Below, piece by piece: positions 44,401 to 52,554 of a stretch of 64,000 nt of DNA (position 1 is its first letter; each line of letters opens with the position of its first letter). This stretch comes from Aphrocallistes beatrix. Taxonomy: Eukaryota > Porifera > Hexactinellida > Sceptrulophora > Aphrocallistidae. The stretch lies in the NCBI GenBank assembly GCA_963281255.1, contig OY725500.1:806001-870000 (forward strand). The letters run 5' to 3'. The position numbers were made by a program, and so were the translations under genes. Below the pieces are notes generated by a model, which was given only the letters and a program-made list of their open reading frames with translations, had not been told where the DNA came from and did not search any database.

Positions 44401-47400
44401 TGTTTCTATATTTAATTTTTCACCGAAATAGTTTAACTCTTGTAAAAGTGAAATTTAGTCAAAGTATGGTCACGGATTGAAATCGATTTAAATTTGCAAA
44501 TTCAAATCAATTTCAATTTGAATTAAATAATGTTTAGTATAACATTTTCAATTTAATTAATTGCACACGACTCTTATTTTTATTTCGATTCTCAGAACTA
44601 GTTTATTATTCAAAACAGATCAAAGCAAACAGTTGGAGATGTTGAGTGAAATATTCCAAGTAATCTCTGCAATCTGTGTCTGTTACTCCCTGTTCTTTCT
44701 CTACCTCTGGATACGGAGTCGCATATGCAAACGTATGATGCTTCTTGACCGGCACATCGTGATCACAGGTGGATCCTCTGGGATCGGATTAGAATTGGCT
44801 AAAAAGTCTTTCAGTAAAGGATGCTCTGTCAGCATAATCGCACGCGATAAAACACGATTGGAGAAAGCTATTGAAGAGATTGAGGCGTGCAAGGGAATAC
44901 AAGCTATGGACAGAATAACCACATTTCGAGAACCGTATCAACAAACTCTACACTCCTACTCTGTCGATCTATCTCAGAAACAAGACTACACCCAGCTGGT
45001 CCAGGAGATTGAGGAGAAAGGAGGTCCAATCGATGTACTGATCAACAATGCAGGCTACGCGTACATTGCTGAGTTTGAAGAGTCAGACTTGAGTGAGTTC
45101 GACCGTATGATGGCAACGAACTTCTTCTCCGGGGTACACCTCACACAGGCCGTAATCCCTGGTATGAAGACGAGGAAATCAGGACGTATTGTGTTTGTAT
45201 CCAGTCAGGCGAGCCAGGTGGGGATATACGGGTACAGCGGGTACACCGCTTCTAAGTGTGCCATGAACGGATTCGCACAGGTGCTACAGAGTGAAGTTAA
45301 GCCGTTCAACATCCGTGTGTGTATCTCCTTCCCGCCGGATACTGATACGCCTGGCTTCGCGAGAGAGAACGAGATTAAACCTGAAATCACACGACTCCTC
45401 TCAGACGAAGGAGGTGTTCATAAGCCGCGAAAAATCGCAGAAGATATCTTGAAGGGGGTGGATTTCGGACGGTTTTACATCTACCACGGAATAGACGGGT
45501 TTTTGCTATCAACTCTGAACTGTGGAATGTCCCCAGTCCATAGTCTCCTGGAAGGAGTGAGACAAACCGCACTCGTATCTCTATTCAGATTCATTTCCTT
45601 CTTCTACCTCATAAGTTTCGATAGAACCATAGCTGGGAAACTACATACTAACAAACACAAGAGTCAATAGTTTTATTTATATTTACCTCAGGATTTTATG
45701 TTATTACAGAGTCGTGTTTTCAAGTGCAGGTGGTCAATAGGATGAATATATATTACAAAATATCATTATTATATATTTCATTACATAACTTGTTGATAAC
45801 AGAGCAGAAATGTAAGATTTCTTAGAAAAGTTATCGATTCAATCACGCCCAAATATATGGGAATTCATCATGATAAACTCTCAACAGCGATATCACATGT
45901 CAGTGTACTGATTTAGCGGTTACGTACTTCAGTCAATTCACATATTTCTTCTACGTAATACGATCTAGAAATATCAGTTACGAATCAGTAACTGACCTGA
46001 CTGGATCTGGAGATTAATGGTATAGAGCAGACTTTCATCCAAGCATACTGGGCGCGGCTAGAGGCGCGTATTTGATCCCATGGATCATAATTAGGCGTAT
46101 GATTTTTTTGGTTCTAGGCGCGGCATACGCCTACTTAGGCGCGTGGCATAAAACATATATAAAAATGAGTCTAGGCGCGTAGAAAAATGGTGACGTCCAT
46201 TTAGGCGTATGACTTTGGAAAGCTGGATGAAACCCTGGTATAGAGGGTTTGGTAACGGAATGGGTAGAGGAGTTCCTTGGATAAACGCCAGAAGCAAAAC
46301 TTTGAAAGAAAAAATAATTTTACTTTTCTCTCCTGTAGGCTTCTCCACTGGAGTGAGCAGTTCTGAGAATTCCATATCCAGCACGCCTGATCCGATGTTG
46401 CCCCATCAACTCTATGATGACATCCCAACGCACTCCATGCTTAGCTCTTCTCACACGAAACATTCTGATACAGGTCACTAATGCTAACTTACTCAGTACA
46501 CGAGATTGGGTTGTGTGTGTTACATTATTAAAATGGGATTACTTGTAAATTAAATTTACGCACGAGAGATAATAATACTAGAAAAATTCATTCACATGTG
46601 AAATTTTTGAAAGCATAGTTAGTTAGTAAGTGGAGTAAACCATATTGAAAGGTACACACTCACTATTGGCATCCCTCATGCAAAATCCTTCCCTTAATTA
46701 ATTACTGTTATCAATTTTCCTACTAAATGATACGTGTTTTTCAACCACCGTATTTAAGGAGAAATCTATTTATAGAGAACGTAGCTAGTTGGCCACAAGA
46801 AGTATTATTCAATACTTTCAAGATAATTTGAACGAATAAATGCTGAATAACAGTTACGGATATTTATCAAAATATGACGAAATAGAAATAAGAATAATAT
46901 TTTGGTATATCAGCAACAAATACTAACAGAAGGGTAGTTGATTTTTAATTTCCCCAAACTTTCAGACTTTCAACGGATATAATTTTTATTCTGCAAAGTA
47001 GTGGAGCGACACTTCCTCTAAAAGATTAAGATCGCATGACATCTCATAAAATGATTTGATTACGATTGTGTATCTTGCGGGGTTTAGAATAGCGCAACTT
47101 CTGTATAATGATTACATAACTAACAGTTCACTATTATTAACCCTAAATTTCATATTAAAACATACATACTTGTAAGTTCTTTCATTTTCAATTCAAGTTA
47201 GCAATTGCTTCATAGTTGATTCTCGAGATAAAGAAACATGTGTAAACTCCATAAACTTTTTACTAAATTTCTCCGAAACTTGAGAAGTTCTTACACATAA
47301 AATATCTATGATATAATCTCAATGAGAAAATATGTACGCCAACAACGCATATTTCGCACGATTCGCTACGTTGCTGCTGCCCGAATCAATGACAAATTAT

Positions 47401-48422
47401 TCTGGTAAAAATCAGCTTTCTCTGCAAGGTAGATACAATATACATTCACGTACCGTATATACTCGAATGTACTGAGGAGGCGATTATTAATTATTAGCTC
47501 CATTTACTACCTGAAAAGTTTCAATATTTCAGATTTAAGAGTTTTCAATGAATATTACCGAATGGATGAATCAAAAAATGGCAAAATGGAAGAATATACC
47601 TTTTTTTCTAACAGGTAAAAAAAGTTCAGCACCCGCTTTGGGTCGGGGGATTATTCAATGGAGGCGATTCGCCGAGGCCCGGTTACTATTCGAGTATATA
47701 TAAACAAACATCGAGTTTAATCAAATAGATAGGCGCCGAACCCGGGGGGCTGGGGGGGCTCGATCCCCCCCTGGAACCCCGAAATTATCCTTAGATTTCG
47801 AAAATTTCGGCGCCCCTGATAACATAGATGCAATGCATTTAGGCGGGAGTTCTCAACCCGTGCTAGCCAAGCCCTGGTCCCGACCCTCCTCCTCTAAGAC
47901 CTCCAACACTCGCGACGAGATGAGCTTCTTCACAGTCTCGGTCAGATACGGAGGTTCGGACATTAGTGCGTCTACGTTCACTGAGCCGCTGCCCAATAAG
48001 ATTGCACTCATCAGAGCGGCGGCTGCAGGAAAGCACGAGTCTTCCTCTCTCGCTTCTCTCGCCTCGAAATCGCGAAAGGTGACACACAAAATACAGTAAA
48101 CTCCGCTTAATTGAACAACCGGTTGTTAATCGGGCCATTTTATTTAGGAATATAATCATGACAATAGCAGCTATACAATGCTAACTTTTTTCGGTTATTG
48201 GGCTTCTCCGCTTAATCGGGTCAAATACTTATTTATCCCTCTGACCGATGTGGCTCTATTAAGCGGAGCCAACTGTAATTTCATTTCTAGCGTTTAATTG
48301 ATTAAAATTCATGTATACTCGAAATTTTCTACTCAAAATATTTTCTCTATACTTTCTAGAGTTCAAACGGATCTCACTCAGTTCCATCAATGGCACAAGG
48401 AGTTTCAGTGGAGACGAACTGA
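35409..48422 (+). CDS. LRGUK: LRGUK: leucine-rich repeat and guanylate-kinase protein
   Basis: My exon model is 35409-35648, 35835-36046, 36125-36470, 37875-38018, 38398-38607, 43314-43540, 43732-43877, 46339-46473, 47843-48078 and 48360-48422, all phase-compatible, giving 652 aa. Exons 1-3 encode an LRR solenoid of SDS22 type (LQHINLAHN, MKSLDLSHNQLTSI, LQHLDLSDNSI) with an LRR cap (IDVKF-like LTQISLLDGE). Exons 5-7 encode a guanylate-kinase domain with P-loop VGPMGSGKK, SHTTRAPYPHE and FEPRYVLIFP. Mammalian LRGUK acts in sperm-head shaping and axoneme growth. The last three exons are less certain, because without splicing exon 7 meets TAG at 43880-43882, giving a shorter protein ending just after the kinase domain. 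Introns 3, 5 and 7 contain four other genes. Confidence 0.8.
35658..35781 (+). repeat. Dispersed acceptor-like repeat in LRGUK intron 1
   Basis: The clearest full copy, 124 bp from TATCCC to GGGATA, containing TTTTTCTATTTATAGTA, TATGGCTTCCCC, ATGGCTTAAACCGGAAATGA and CAACACATTCC. It begins 10 bp after the exon 1 donor. Confidence 0.8.
36687..37517 (-). CDS. EXOSC8: Exosome subunit EXOSC8/RRP43
   Basis: A 276-aa intronless protein, the same length as human EXOSC8. RNase PH fold of the RRP43 type: HEIRPDGRKLNEYRQI at the start, TADGSAVLKIGKTTAVCGV, NISPGALSWVLNCDVIVCNN and DACLLALVGAL. EXOSC8 is one of six catalytically inert RNase PH-like ring subunits of the RNA exosome that channels RNA to RRP44/RRP6. 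The gene lies on the opposite strand inside LRGUK intron 3 (36471-37874), leaving about 200-350 bp on each side. The start codon is at 37515-37517. Confidence 0.92.
   Translation of the reverse strand: MAENFLSCQPDEYYQRFLDHEIRPDGRKLNEYRQIRFGIDSVTTADGSAVLKIGKTTAVCGVRAELANPPDETPNEGYLLIRVEIPSITSGIGKPGQNSEEATSLTQMVQEMVTNSKMLDLASLNISPGALSWVLNCDVIVCNNDGNALDACLLALVGALLNTKLPQVSIEEDSPVPIVNSTVMSGLVIRDVPVSVSSAIFRENYVILDPNSEEEVLSSGHCIVCVMEKGDMCYMSSVGAGFGGEKKENMFDMLTGHAHRIRKELLDSCKGVKMES
37770..37845 (+). repeat. Dispersed acceptor-like repeat in LRGUK intron 3
   Basis: A diverged copy with TTTTTTTCTATTTATAGTAA and TACCTTCCCCGCCCAAATG. It ends 30 bp before the exon 4 acceptor, sense to LRGUK. Confidence 0.65.
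38045..38250. repeat. GTCCCGC-rich repeat in LRGUK intron 4
   Basis: An inverted partner of 21210-21390, with ATGCCGACTTGAGCCATGAT at one end and CGGGACAGTTGGCATGTATG at the other. Probably a MITE. Confidence 0.75.
39043..40393 (-). CDS. Di-N-acetylchitobiase-like GH18 protein, probably inactive
   Basis: Two exons on the minus strand: 40393-39724 and 39467-39043 (phase 1, gtgagt...cccacag), giving 364 aa. Residues 1-20 are a signal peptide (MYICNYIFVLSISIQLLQAI). CPCKNATLCNPI, DSQLLCLVHSKGVQL, ALPWHGYLVTC and the C-terminal EVEEMWNSF align with lysosomal chitobiase (CTBS), which trims the reducing-end GlcNAc of glycoprotein chitobiose cores. The GH18 catalytic motif DGxxxDxE reads DGVSISYEE, so the middle Asp is Ser while the Glu remains. 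The MSYD motif region reads VREF. Loss of both suggests a binding protein rather than an enzyme. It sits in LRGUK intron 5. Confidence 0.82.
40647..40953. mobile_element. hAT MITE with exact 8-bp duplication
   Basis: 307 bp between two ATCCATGG copies (40639-40646 and 40954-40961). The inverted ends are CAGAGTTGCCCGCGGGCC and, from the right, CAGAGTTGCACGCGGGCC. GC-rich ends flank an AT-rich core. It lies between the divergent chitobiase-like gene and GET1, inside LRGUK intron 5. Confidence 0.9.
41176..42214 (-). CDS. GET1: GET1/WRB tail-anchored-protein insertase subunit
   Basis: Two exons on the minus strand: 42214-41970 and 41509-41176 (phase 2), giving 192 aa. A first TM segment (about 15-33) is followed by a charged cytosolic helix region (KNFQQFMEIIAKKKALEGEK to KLIQLELEEEAL). 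Two more hydrophobic segments follow, with the diagnostic WLPRIVTMAVGLPTGVEGGV, which matches the WRB PLDRLVAFPT-VAGGVG region. GET1 (WRB) pairs with CAMLG in the ER membrane and receives tail-anchored proteins from GET3. The intron contains a pogo-like MITE (41584-41721). It is nested in LRGUK intron 5. Sequence divergence is high, so the call rests mainly on the C-terminal motif and topology. Confidence 0.78.
41584..41721. mobile_element. TA-flanked MITE in GET1 intron
   Basis: 138 bp. The ends are CAGTGGAACCTCGCTAATAC and, inverted, CAGTAAAACATCGTTAATAC. Same family as 18299-18471. Confidence 0.85.
42215..43121. other. LRGUK intron 5, unoccupied part
   Basis: AT-rich DNA upstream of GET1 with no recognisable gene. 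The open frame at 42585-42794 shows no family features. Confidence 0.5.
43122..43255. mobile_element. hAT MITE with exact 8-bp duplication
   Basis: 134 bp between two CTCTAGGT copies (43114-43121 and 43256-43263). The left end CAGTGGTTCCCATCT and the inverted right end CATAGGTTTTCAACC match after a few changes. Same family as 23538-23655 and 62546-62864. It ends 58 bp before LRGUK exon 6. Confidence 0.9.
44137..44308. mobile_element. hAT MITE with 8-bp duplication
   Basis: 172 bp between ACTCTAGT copies (44129-44136 and 44309-44316). The ends CAGTATTTTTTTAAG and, inverted, CAGGTTTTTTTTAAAG flank AGAGGGCCC motifs. Repeated AGGGACCTCTAATTT lies inside. Confidence 0.85.
44639..45670 (+). CDS. 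KDSR: 3-ketodihydrosphingosine reductase
   Basis: A 343-aa intronless short-chain dehydrogenase. The N-terminal TM anchor is about 5-26. NADPH-binding TGGSSGIG is at 43-50, NNAG at 136-139, catalytic Ser at 188/189 and YTASK at 202-206. PPDTDTPGF (after the active site) and the C-terminal hydrophobic region fit KDSR, which reduces 3-ketosphinganine to sphinganine on the cytosolic ER face in de novo sphingolipid synthesis. I chose the ATG at 44639; the frame is open upstream but lacks family similarity. It lies on the same strand within LRGUK intron 7 if the long LRGUK model holds, otherwise between LRGUK and the next exons. Confidence 0.92.
   Translation: MLSEIFQVISAICVCYSLFFLYLWIRSRICKRMMLLDRHIVITGGSSGIGLELAKKSFSKGCSVSIIARDKTRLEKAIEEIEACKGIQAMDRITTFREPYQQTLHSYSVDLSQKQDYTQLVQEIEEKGGPIDVLINNAGYAYIAEFEESDLSEFDRMMATNFFSGVHLTQAVIPGMKTRKSGRIVFVSSQASQVGIYGYSGYTASKCAMNGFAQVLQSEVKPFNIRVCISFPPDTDTPGFARENEIKPEITRLLSDEGGVHKPRKIAEDILKGVDFGRFYIYHGIDGFLLSTLNCGMSPVHSLLEGVRQTALVSLFRFISFFYLISFDRTIAGKLHTNKHKSQ
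46030..46225. repeat. GGCGCG/GGCGTATGA repeat
   Basis: Several TAGGCGCG and AGGCGTATGATTTT motifs in both orientations, loosely related to 28022-28213 and 62576-62776. The boundaries are unclear. It ends about 110 bp upstream of putative LRGUK exon 8. Confidence 0.55.
46474..47842. other. LRGUK intron 8 (provisional)
   Basis: AT-rich, no gene. It holds two repeats: 47452-47702, with inverted ends CCGTATATACTCGAAT and ATATATACTCGAAT, and 47728-47818, a GGCGCCGAACCCGGGGGG...TTTCGGCGCCCCTG hairpin-like repeat also present at 7392-7480. Confidence 0.55.
48094..48275. mobile_element. TA-flanked MITE in LRGUK intron 9
   Basis: The ends CAGTAAACTCCGCTTAATTG and, inverted, CAGTTGGCTCCGCTTAATAG belong to the family of 12046-12200. 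It starts 16 bp after the exon 9 donor. Confidence 0.85.
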
Positions 48423-49704
48423 CTGGCTAATCTCAAATGGAAACATTTCACTATCTAATCGCATCTATAATCACTCAATGTTATACGTAATTTGATGGAT
48501 TCTGTTAATAGAAAATGCTTTTAACAACTCTGGTTTCGTAAAATTGTAAATATTTTCTTTGAAACTGAATGAAACATTCAGTTTCAAATAAAATATTTGA
48601 AATTGAAATCAAGGCTAACCATCGTCTAAACAATTGCCTAGATTTATATATCCCAATTCGGAATAATGCTTTCAAAGGGTATATCATAACCTTAACATCA
48701 TATTTAAAAAACTTTGTCGAAGAGAATGTCTTATTACTAATATTAGACAGACATAACATCACAATTAGCTAGAGGGGAGTCTAATGCTGAGCTGACATAA
48801 TATTTCTATTTCATTGTGTACAGTAAGAAAGTGAAATTAGTGATTAGATTGTACGAAATCCCTGAAAATTTGGGAAATTCATTTATTTTTTTGGAATATC
48901 TAGGAAATCCACAGAATTCGCAATTAAAAGACCTAGTGATTAACTCTCCTTCTATCTGGTCTGTGTAGTACAGTACACCCTCGCTAATCCGAAATATAAT
49001 AGTATTCGCCTCTACGCTTTGAATCGAAGTTCGTGAATTAAATCCTGACGGGGGAGAGGGGGACACGTGCCCCCTATGGCGCGCTATAGCTACGCTACTG
49101 CGAATCGGTACCTATATACACCAGTATAATATCCAATCTACAATGCAATTGCACCTGCATTTTGAGGAGTCATTGGTATTTGTTATATTAGACGTACTAT
49201 ATATATTTATGTATTCAAAAGGGATATCATATATCATCATTCCGAAGACGTATCGGCCGACAGGGGGTATCCGTGGCATTTGTCCCGAGTTTGATTCTAC
49301 TGCCCCGCCTCGCCCCGGGCTTGGAGATTCCTGTGACTGGATACGCCATAACGGGCTGGGGGGAACCCTGATCCCCTCCCATGATTTGCTATTACCATTG
49401 GAAGCACTCCTCGATCATTATCATTTTTGGAATGGGAAAAAACAACTGGAGATATTTTGCATGTGGAAAGGTATATATTTCCAGACACGATTGGTATACT
49501 TACTAGTCAGGATTGAACATGATCACATGCAAAGTAATTCTTGAATCTGGATTTGTCTACTGGTCATATGGATACATGAGAGAACCCTGGTTTTCCTATC
49601 ATATCGATAGACTAAGACAGTATAAATACAAAATATCATAGTAGAAATTATCAGAATCCATTTTTCAACTGTTATTTCTATTTCTAAATCTTTTATTAAT
49701 CAAG
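48423..49704. other. Intergenic, LRGUK to MyD88-like gene
   Basis: No recognisable gene. Open frames at 48505-48772 are mutual shadows, and 49143-49544 has no family similarity. A MITE end resembling CAGTACACCCTCGCTAATCC starts at about 48971, but I could not find its partner. Confidence 0.5.
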
Positions 49705-51525
49705 ATGGTAAGCTGCCAAACAAATTTAAATCGATTGCAATTTGAGGCGAATAATCATCCATGCACAAAGCCAGATGCAAAATGCTTTCCAAATTATTTC
49801 TGCTCGCCATCCGCAAATTACAATCACTTACAACCTGAACTTCCTCGAAACACGAACACTTTTAATTACAGACAAACCCCTGGAAACCCCATCCGACATC
49901 CACAAGCACCTGGACCAATTTTAAGAAATAATTACGATCCACAACATAACCCACATACTAATTTCCCATCATCTCAAATCCGACCACCATTAAATACAGC
50001 TATGCCATCATATCAGTGTGCAGGCATGCCTCAGTTTAATACGATAAATGGCTCTAGAAGGCCACAACCTCTTCCAAACACATACCCCCCTCAACCCCTT
50101 CCAAACACATACCCCCCTCAACCCCTTCCAAATACATATCTCCCTCAACCTCTTCCTAATACATATCTCCCTCAACCTCTTCCTAATACATATCCCTCTC
50201 ACCCTATTCCAAACATATACCCCCCTCGCCCTCTTCCTAATACATATCCCACTCAACCTCTTCCTAATACATATCCCACTCAACCTTGTCCAAACGTATA
50301 TCAATCTCAGTCCAACATTCCACATCCAAACTTCCGGCCCATCCACCAAAACATCTGCAAAGATTTGAATGCGATGTATCTAAACGATCACTCACGAATC
50401 GCACAATACCCTCAGCAAATACTCCATCCCAGACCCATTCCATCTACTCCTCCCTCACAGAACGGTTTTTCTTACCCCTCATCAAACTTTGCTAACTATT
50501 TGAACAATGAATCACCATCCATGGACGATATCAAAGGAGAGGCGATTACGATCCTGATACCATCTCCTCCTTCGAGAGAACCAGGACTAGAAGACATTCC
50601 CATGTGGACAGAACATCCTGTCAATCAGCTGCCGAAAGATATTCTTAACTTTATCTGCCATCGTCTGGACAGTATCCATTATTGCGAGAGGAACTGGCAG
50701 GAATTATCCAAACGTCAAGGTTTCTCCCTGGCGATCTTAAAGCGAATCAGAGAAGCGCATCAACACACTGCTCTATTGCTGGAGTGTTGGAATCCGAATC
50801 TTCGCAAATTCATTGACGAACTAAACCAAATCGACTGCAAGAAACTCGTCTCGGAGATAATTCATGATTTGAAGGATCGCTCTCCCTCCAACATCCCTCC
50901 CATCCATCCAGTCCATGCATCTTCACCCTCCACCTACAGTCATTACAGCCCGAACGCGATTGTACAGCGAGCATACCATCCCTGGCCCCACTCAAACCCC
51001 TCTCTTCGCTCTGCAACACCTCCAAGCCCCCCTTCATCCCTATCTCCCAGCTCCTCCCTATCCTCCTCCTACACATGTAACACCTCTAGTTCTTCTCCTC
51101 CGCCATCACACTCATCCCTGAGCGAAGAGACGGAACCGGAACCAGATATATTCGTCTCATACGACAAGAAAGACGAAGGATTCGGGAGAGAAGTCGTGAG
51201 GCAGGTTAGAGAGCTAAACTTCACCGTTGCTTCTGAGGATGACATTCTCGCGGGGGGAAACGAGTTGTTGGAGAGAACTAAACTTTTCAAGAATTGCCGA
51301 GTAATCATTGGTTTGATTAGTCCGGACTATTTCGGTGATGATTTTCCGTATTATGAAGCGATTGCAGGTGTAAACAAGTCGGTCACTGGCATGAAAAGAA
51401 CCTTCATACCCTTTCATGTTCGGAAGACTGAAAATATTCCCGAATTCATCACGTGTCGTAGAGGTTTACAGTGGACAGATGAAAAGAAGTGGGACCGACT
51501 CAAGAAATCATTACAACATGTCTGA
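49705..51525 (+). CDS. MyD88-like Death-TIR adaptor with repeat N-terminus
   Basis: A 606-aa single-exon protein. Residues 1-290 are a Pro/Asn/Gln/Tyr-rich tail containing nine tandem 9-residue units of PQPLPNTYP type (about 120-200). A Death domain follows (about 305-395: LPKDILNFICHRLDS, CERNWQELSKRQGFS, LLECWNP, LRKFIDELNQID). A Ser/Pro linker leads to a C-terminal TIR domain (about 478-606): box 1 DIFVSYDKKDEGF, a box 2-like VIIGLISPDYFG and FIPFHVRKTENIPEFI near box 3. Death-then-TIR order and the TIR C-terminal half fit MyD88, the adaptor that links Toll/IL-1-type receptors to IRAK kinases. The Pro-rich extension is not part of standard MyD88. Other metazoan Death-TIR adaptors are possible. 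Confidence 0.82.
   Translation: MVSCQTNLNRLQFEANNHPCTKPDAKCFPNYFCSPSANYNHLQPELPRNTNTFNYRQTPGNPIRHPQAPGPILRNNYDPQHNPHTNFPSSQIRPPLNTAMPSYQCAGMPQFNTINGSRRPQPLPNTYPPQPLPNTYPPQPLPNTYLPQPLPNTYLPQPLPNTYPSHPIPNIYPPRPLPNTYPTQPLPNTYPTQPCPNVYQSQSNIPHPNFRPIHQNICKDLNAMYLNDHSRIAQYPQQILHPRPIPSTPPSQNGFSYPSSNFANYLNNESPSMDDIKGEAITILIPSPPSREPGLEDIPMWTEHPVNQLPKDILNFICHRLDSIHYCERNWQELSKRQGFSLAILKRIREAHQHTALLLECWNPNLRKFIDELNQIDCKKLVSEIIHDLKDRSPSNIPPIHPVHASSPSTYSHYSPNAIVQRAYHPWPHSNPSLRSATPPSPPSSLSPSSSLSSSYTCNTSSSSPPPSHSSLSEETEPEPDIFVSYDKKDEGFGREVVRQVRELNFTVASEDDILAGGNELLERTKLFKNCRVIIGLISPDYFGDDFPYYEAIAGVNKSVTGMKRTFIPFHVRKTENIPEFITCRRGLQWTDEKKWDRLKKSLQHV
50062..50304 (+). repeat. 27-bp coding minisatellite in MyD88-like gene
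   Basis: Nine in-frame 27-bp units encode variants of PQPLPNTYP. The first units are nearly identical (CCTCTTCCAAACACATAC) and the later ones more diverged (SHPIPNIYP, TQPCPNVYQ). No unit shifts the frame. Confidence 0.9.
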
Positions 51526-52554
51526 TTGATCCCGTTTATTTACATATTCTGATATTCATTATAGTTCGTAACTGTATTTATTAATATTAAAATGGAATGC
51601 TAAAAAATTTATAAACTTTCCTAACAAAAGGGGCAATGGTTTATAAGAGTATTAAAAAAGAGGTGCTAGCTATTGCTAAAACTGCTTTAACATACTTCTA
51701 TCCTGTGCGAGGGTTAATTAATATGTAACAATGATTTTTTGCAAAATACCTCAAAACTCATTAAAAACAAATCAACTAACGAGCAGTGCAGCTGAATTTA
51801 GGAGAATTTACTATGTCAACACTAATGCTACGGTGAAGCTGTTTCATTTAAATCAGGAAATTAAGAGGAAATTGTTGATTATAAATAATTTCTCATACCG
51901 TACTAATAATCAGATGCTGTATTTTTTTTTTTTTTTAGTACGTATTTACGGATAGTACTTACTAATAATTCCTTCCCGAAGGGGTAAGTCTTATCCGAGT
52001 TCTACTGTATTTCATAATGTACGTACGTACCTAGCAAATGAAACTAATGGTAACTGGGAGGGTATTATTTTCACTCTGTGGGGGACCCACCCCTTTCACA
52101 CGCGTGGACCCCTTGAAACGTATACGGACCCCAGTTTGAGAACTCTGTTCCACGGTTGGTCCAGAACTTCCGAGTTTGCACTCACTAATATAAACAATAT
52201 CTTCATCAAAACATCAAATTAATTTTAGACAATAGATATACATAAATAATATATTAAATTAATGTTAATACCAAATAGAGTAAGAAGATAGGCGTACTAA
52301 AGAGTTAACCTTCTGGAGCCGAAAGTGAACATGGGCCTCAGGAAACTGAGATGGAATTAAAAATTTGAGACGCGTGCTAGGGGAGAGGGAGTGTGGGGGT
52401 TTTATAAATTGACAGTTTTGCGTCATTCTTTGAAGAGCAACAGCAGCAGTTGAGGAGGGATTTAAGTGGAAGAGAGGAGCAAGTGATCCATCCATATAAA
52501 GCTTATATACATACGAAATTGTATTTTTAACATCGGAATTAGATTTAGGCTAGG
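51526..52554. other. Intergenic between convergent MyD88-like and BCL9-like genes
   Basis: AT-rich; contains both 3' UTRs. A decayed hAT end, GACCCCAGTTTGAGAACTCTG, lies near 52125-52145. The open frames at 51731-51955 and 52265-52495 have no recognisable content. Confidence 0.55.

Noticed and set aside
49143..49544. 133-aa open frame before the MyD88-like gene
   Set aside because: No recognisable motif and repeat-like composition. A GGGCTGGGGGGAACCC patch suggests transposon DNA.
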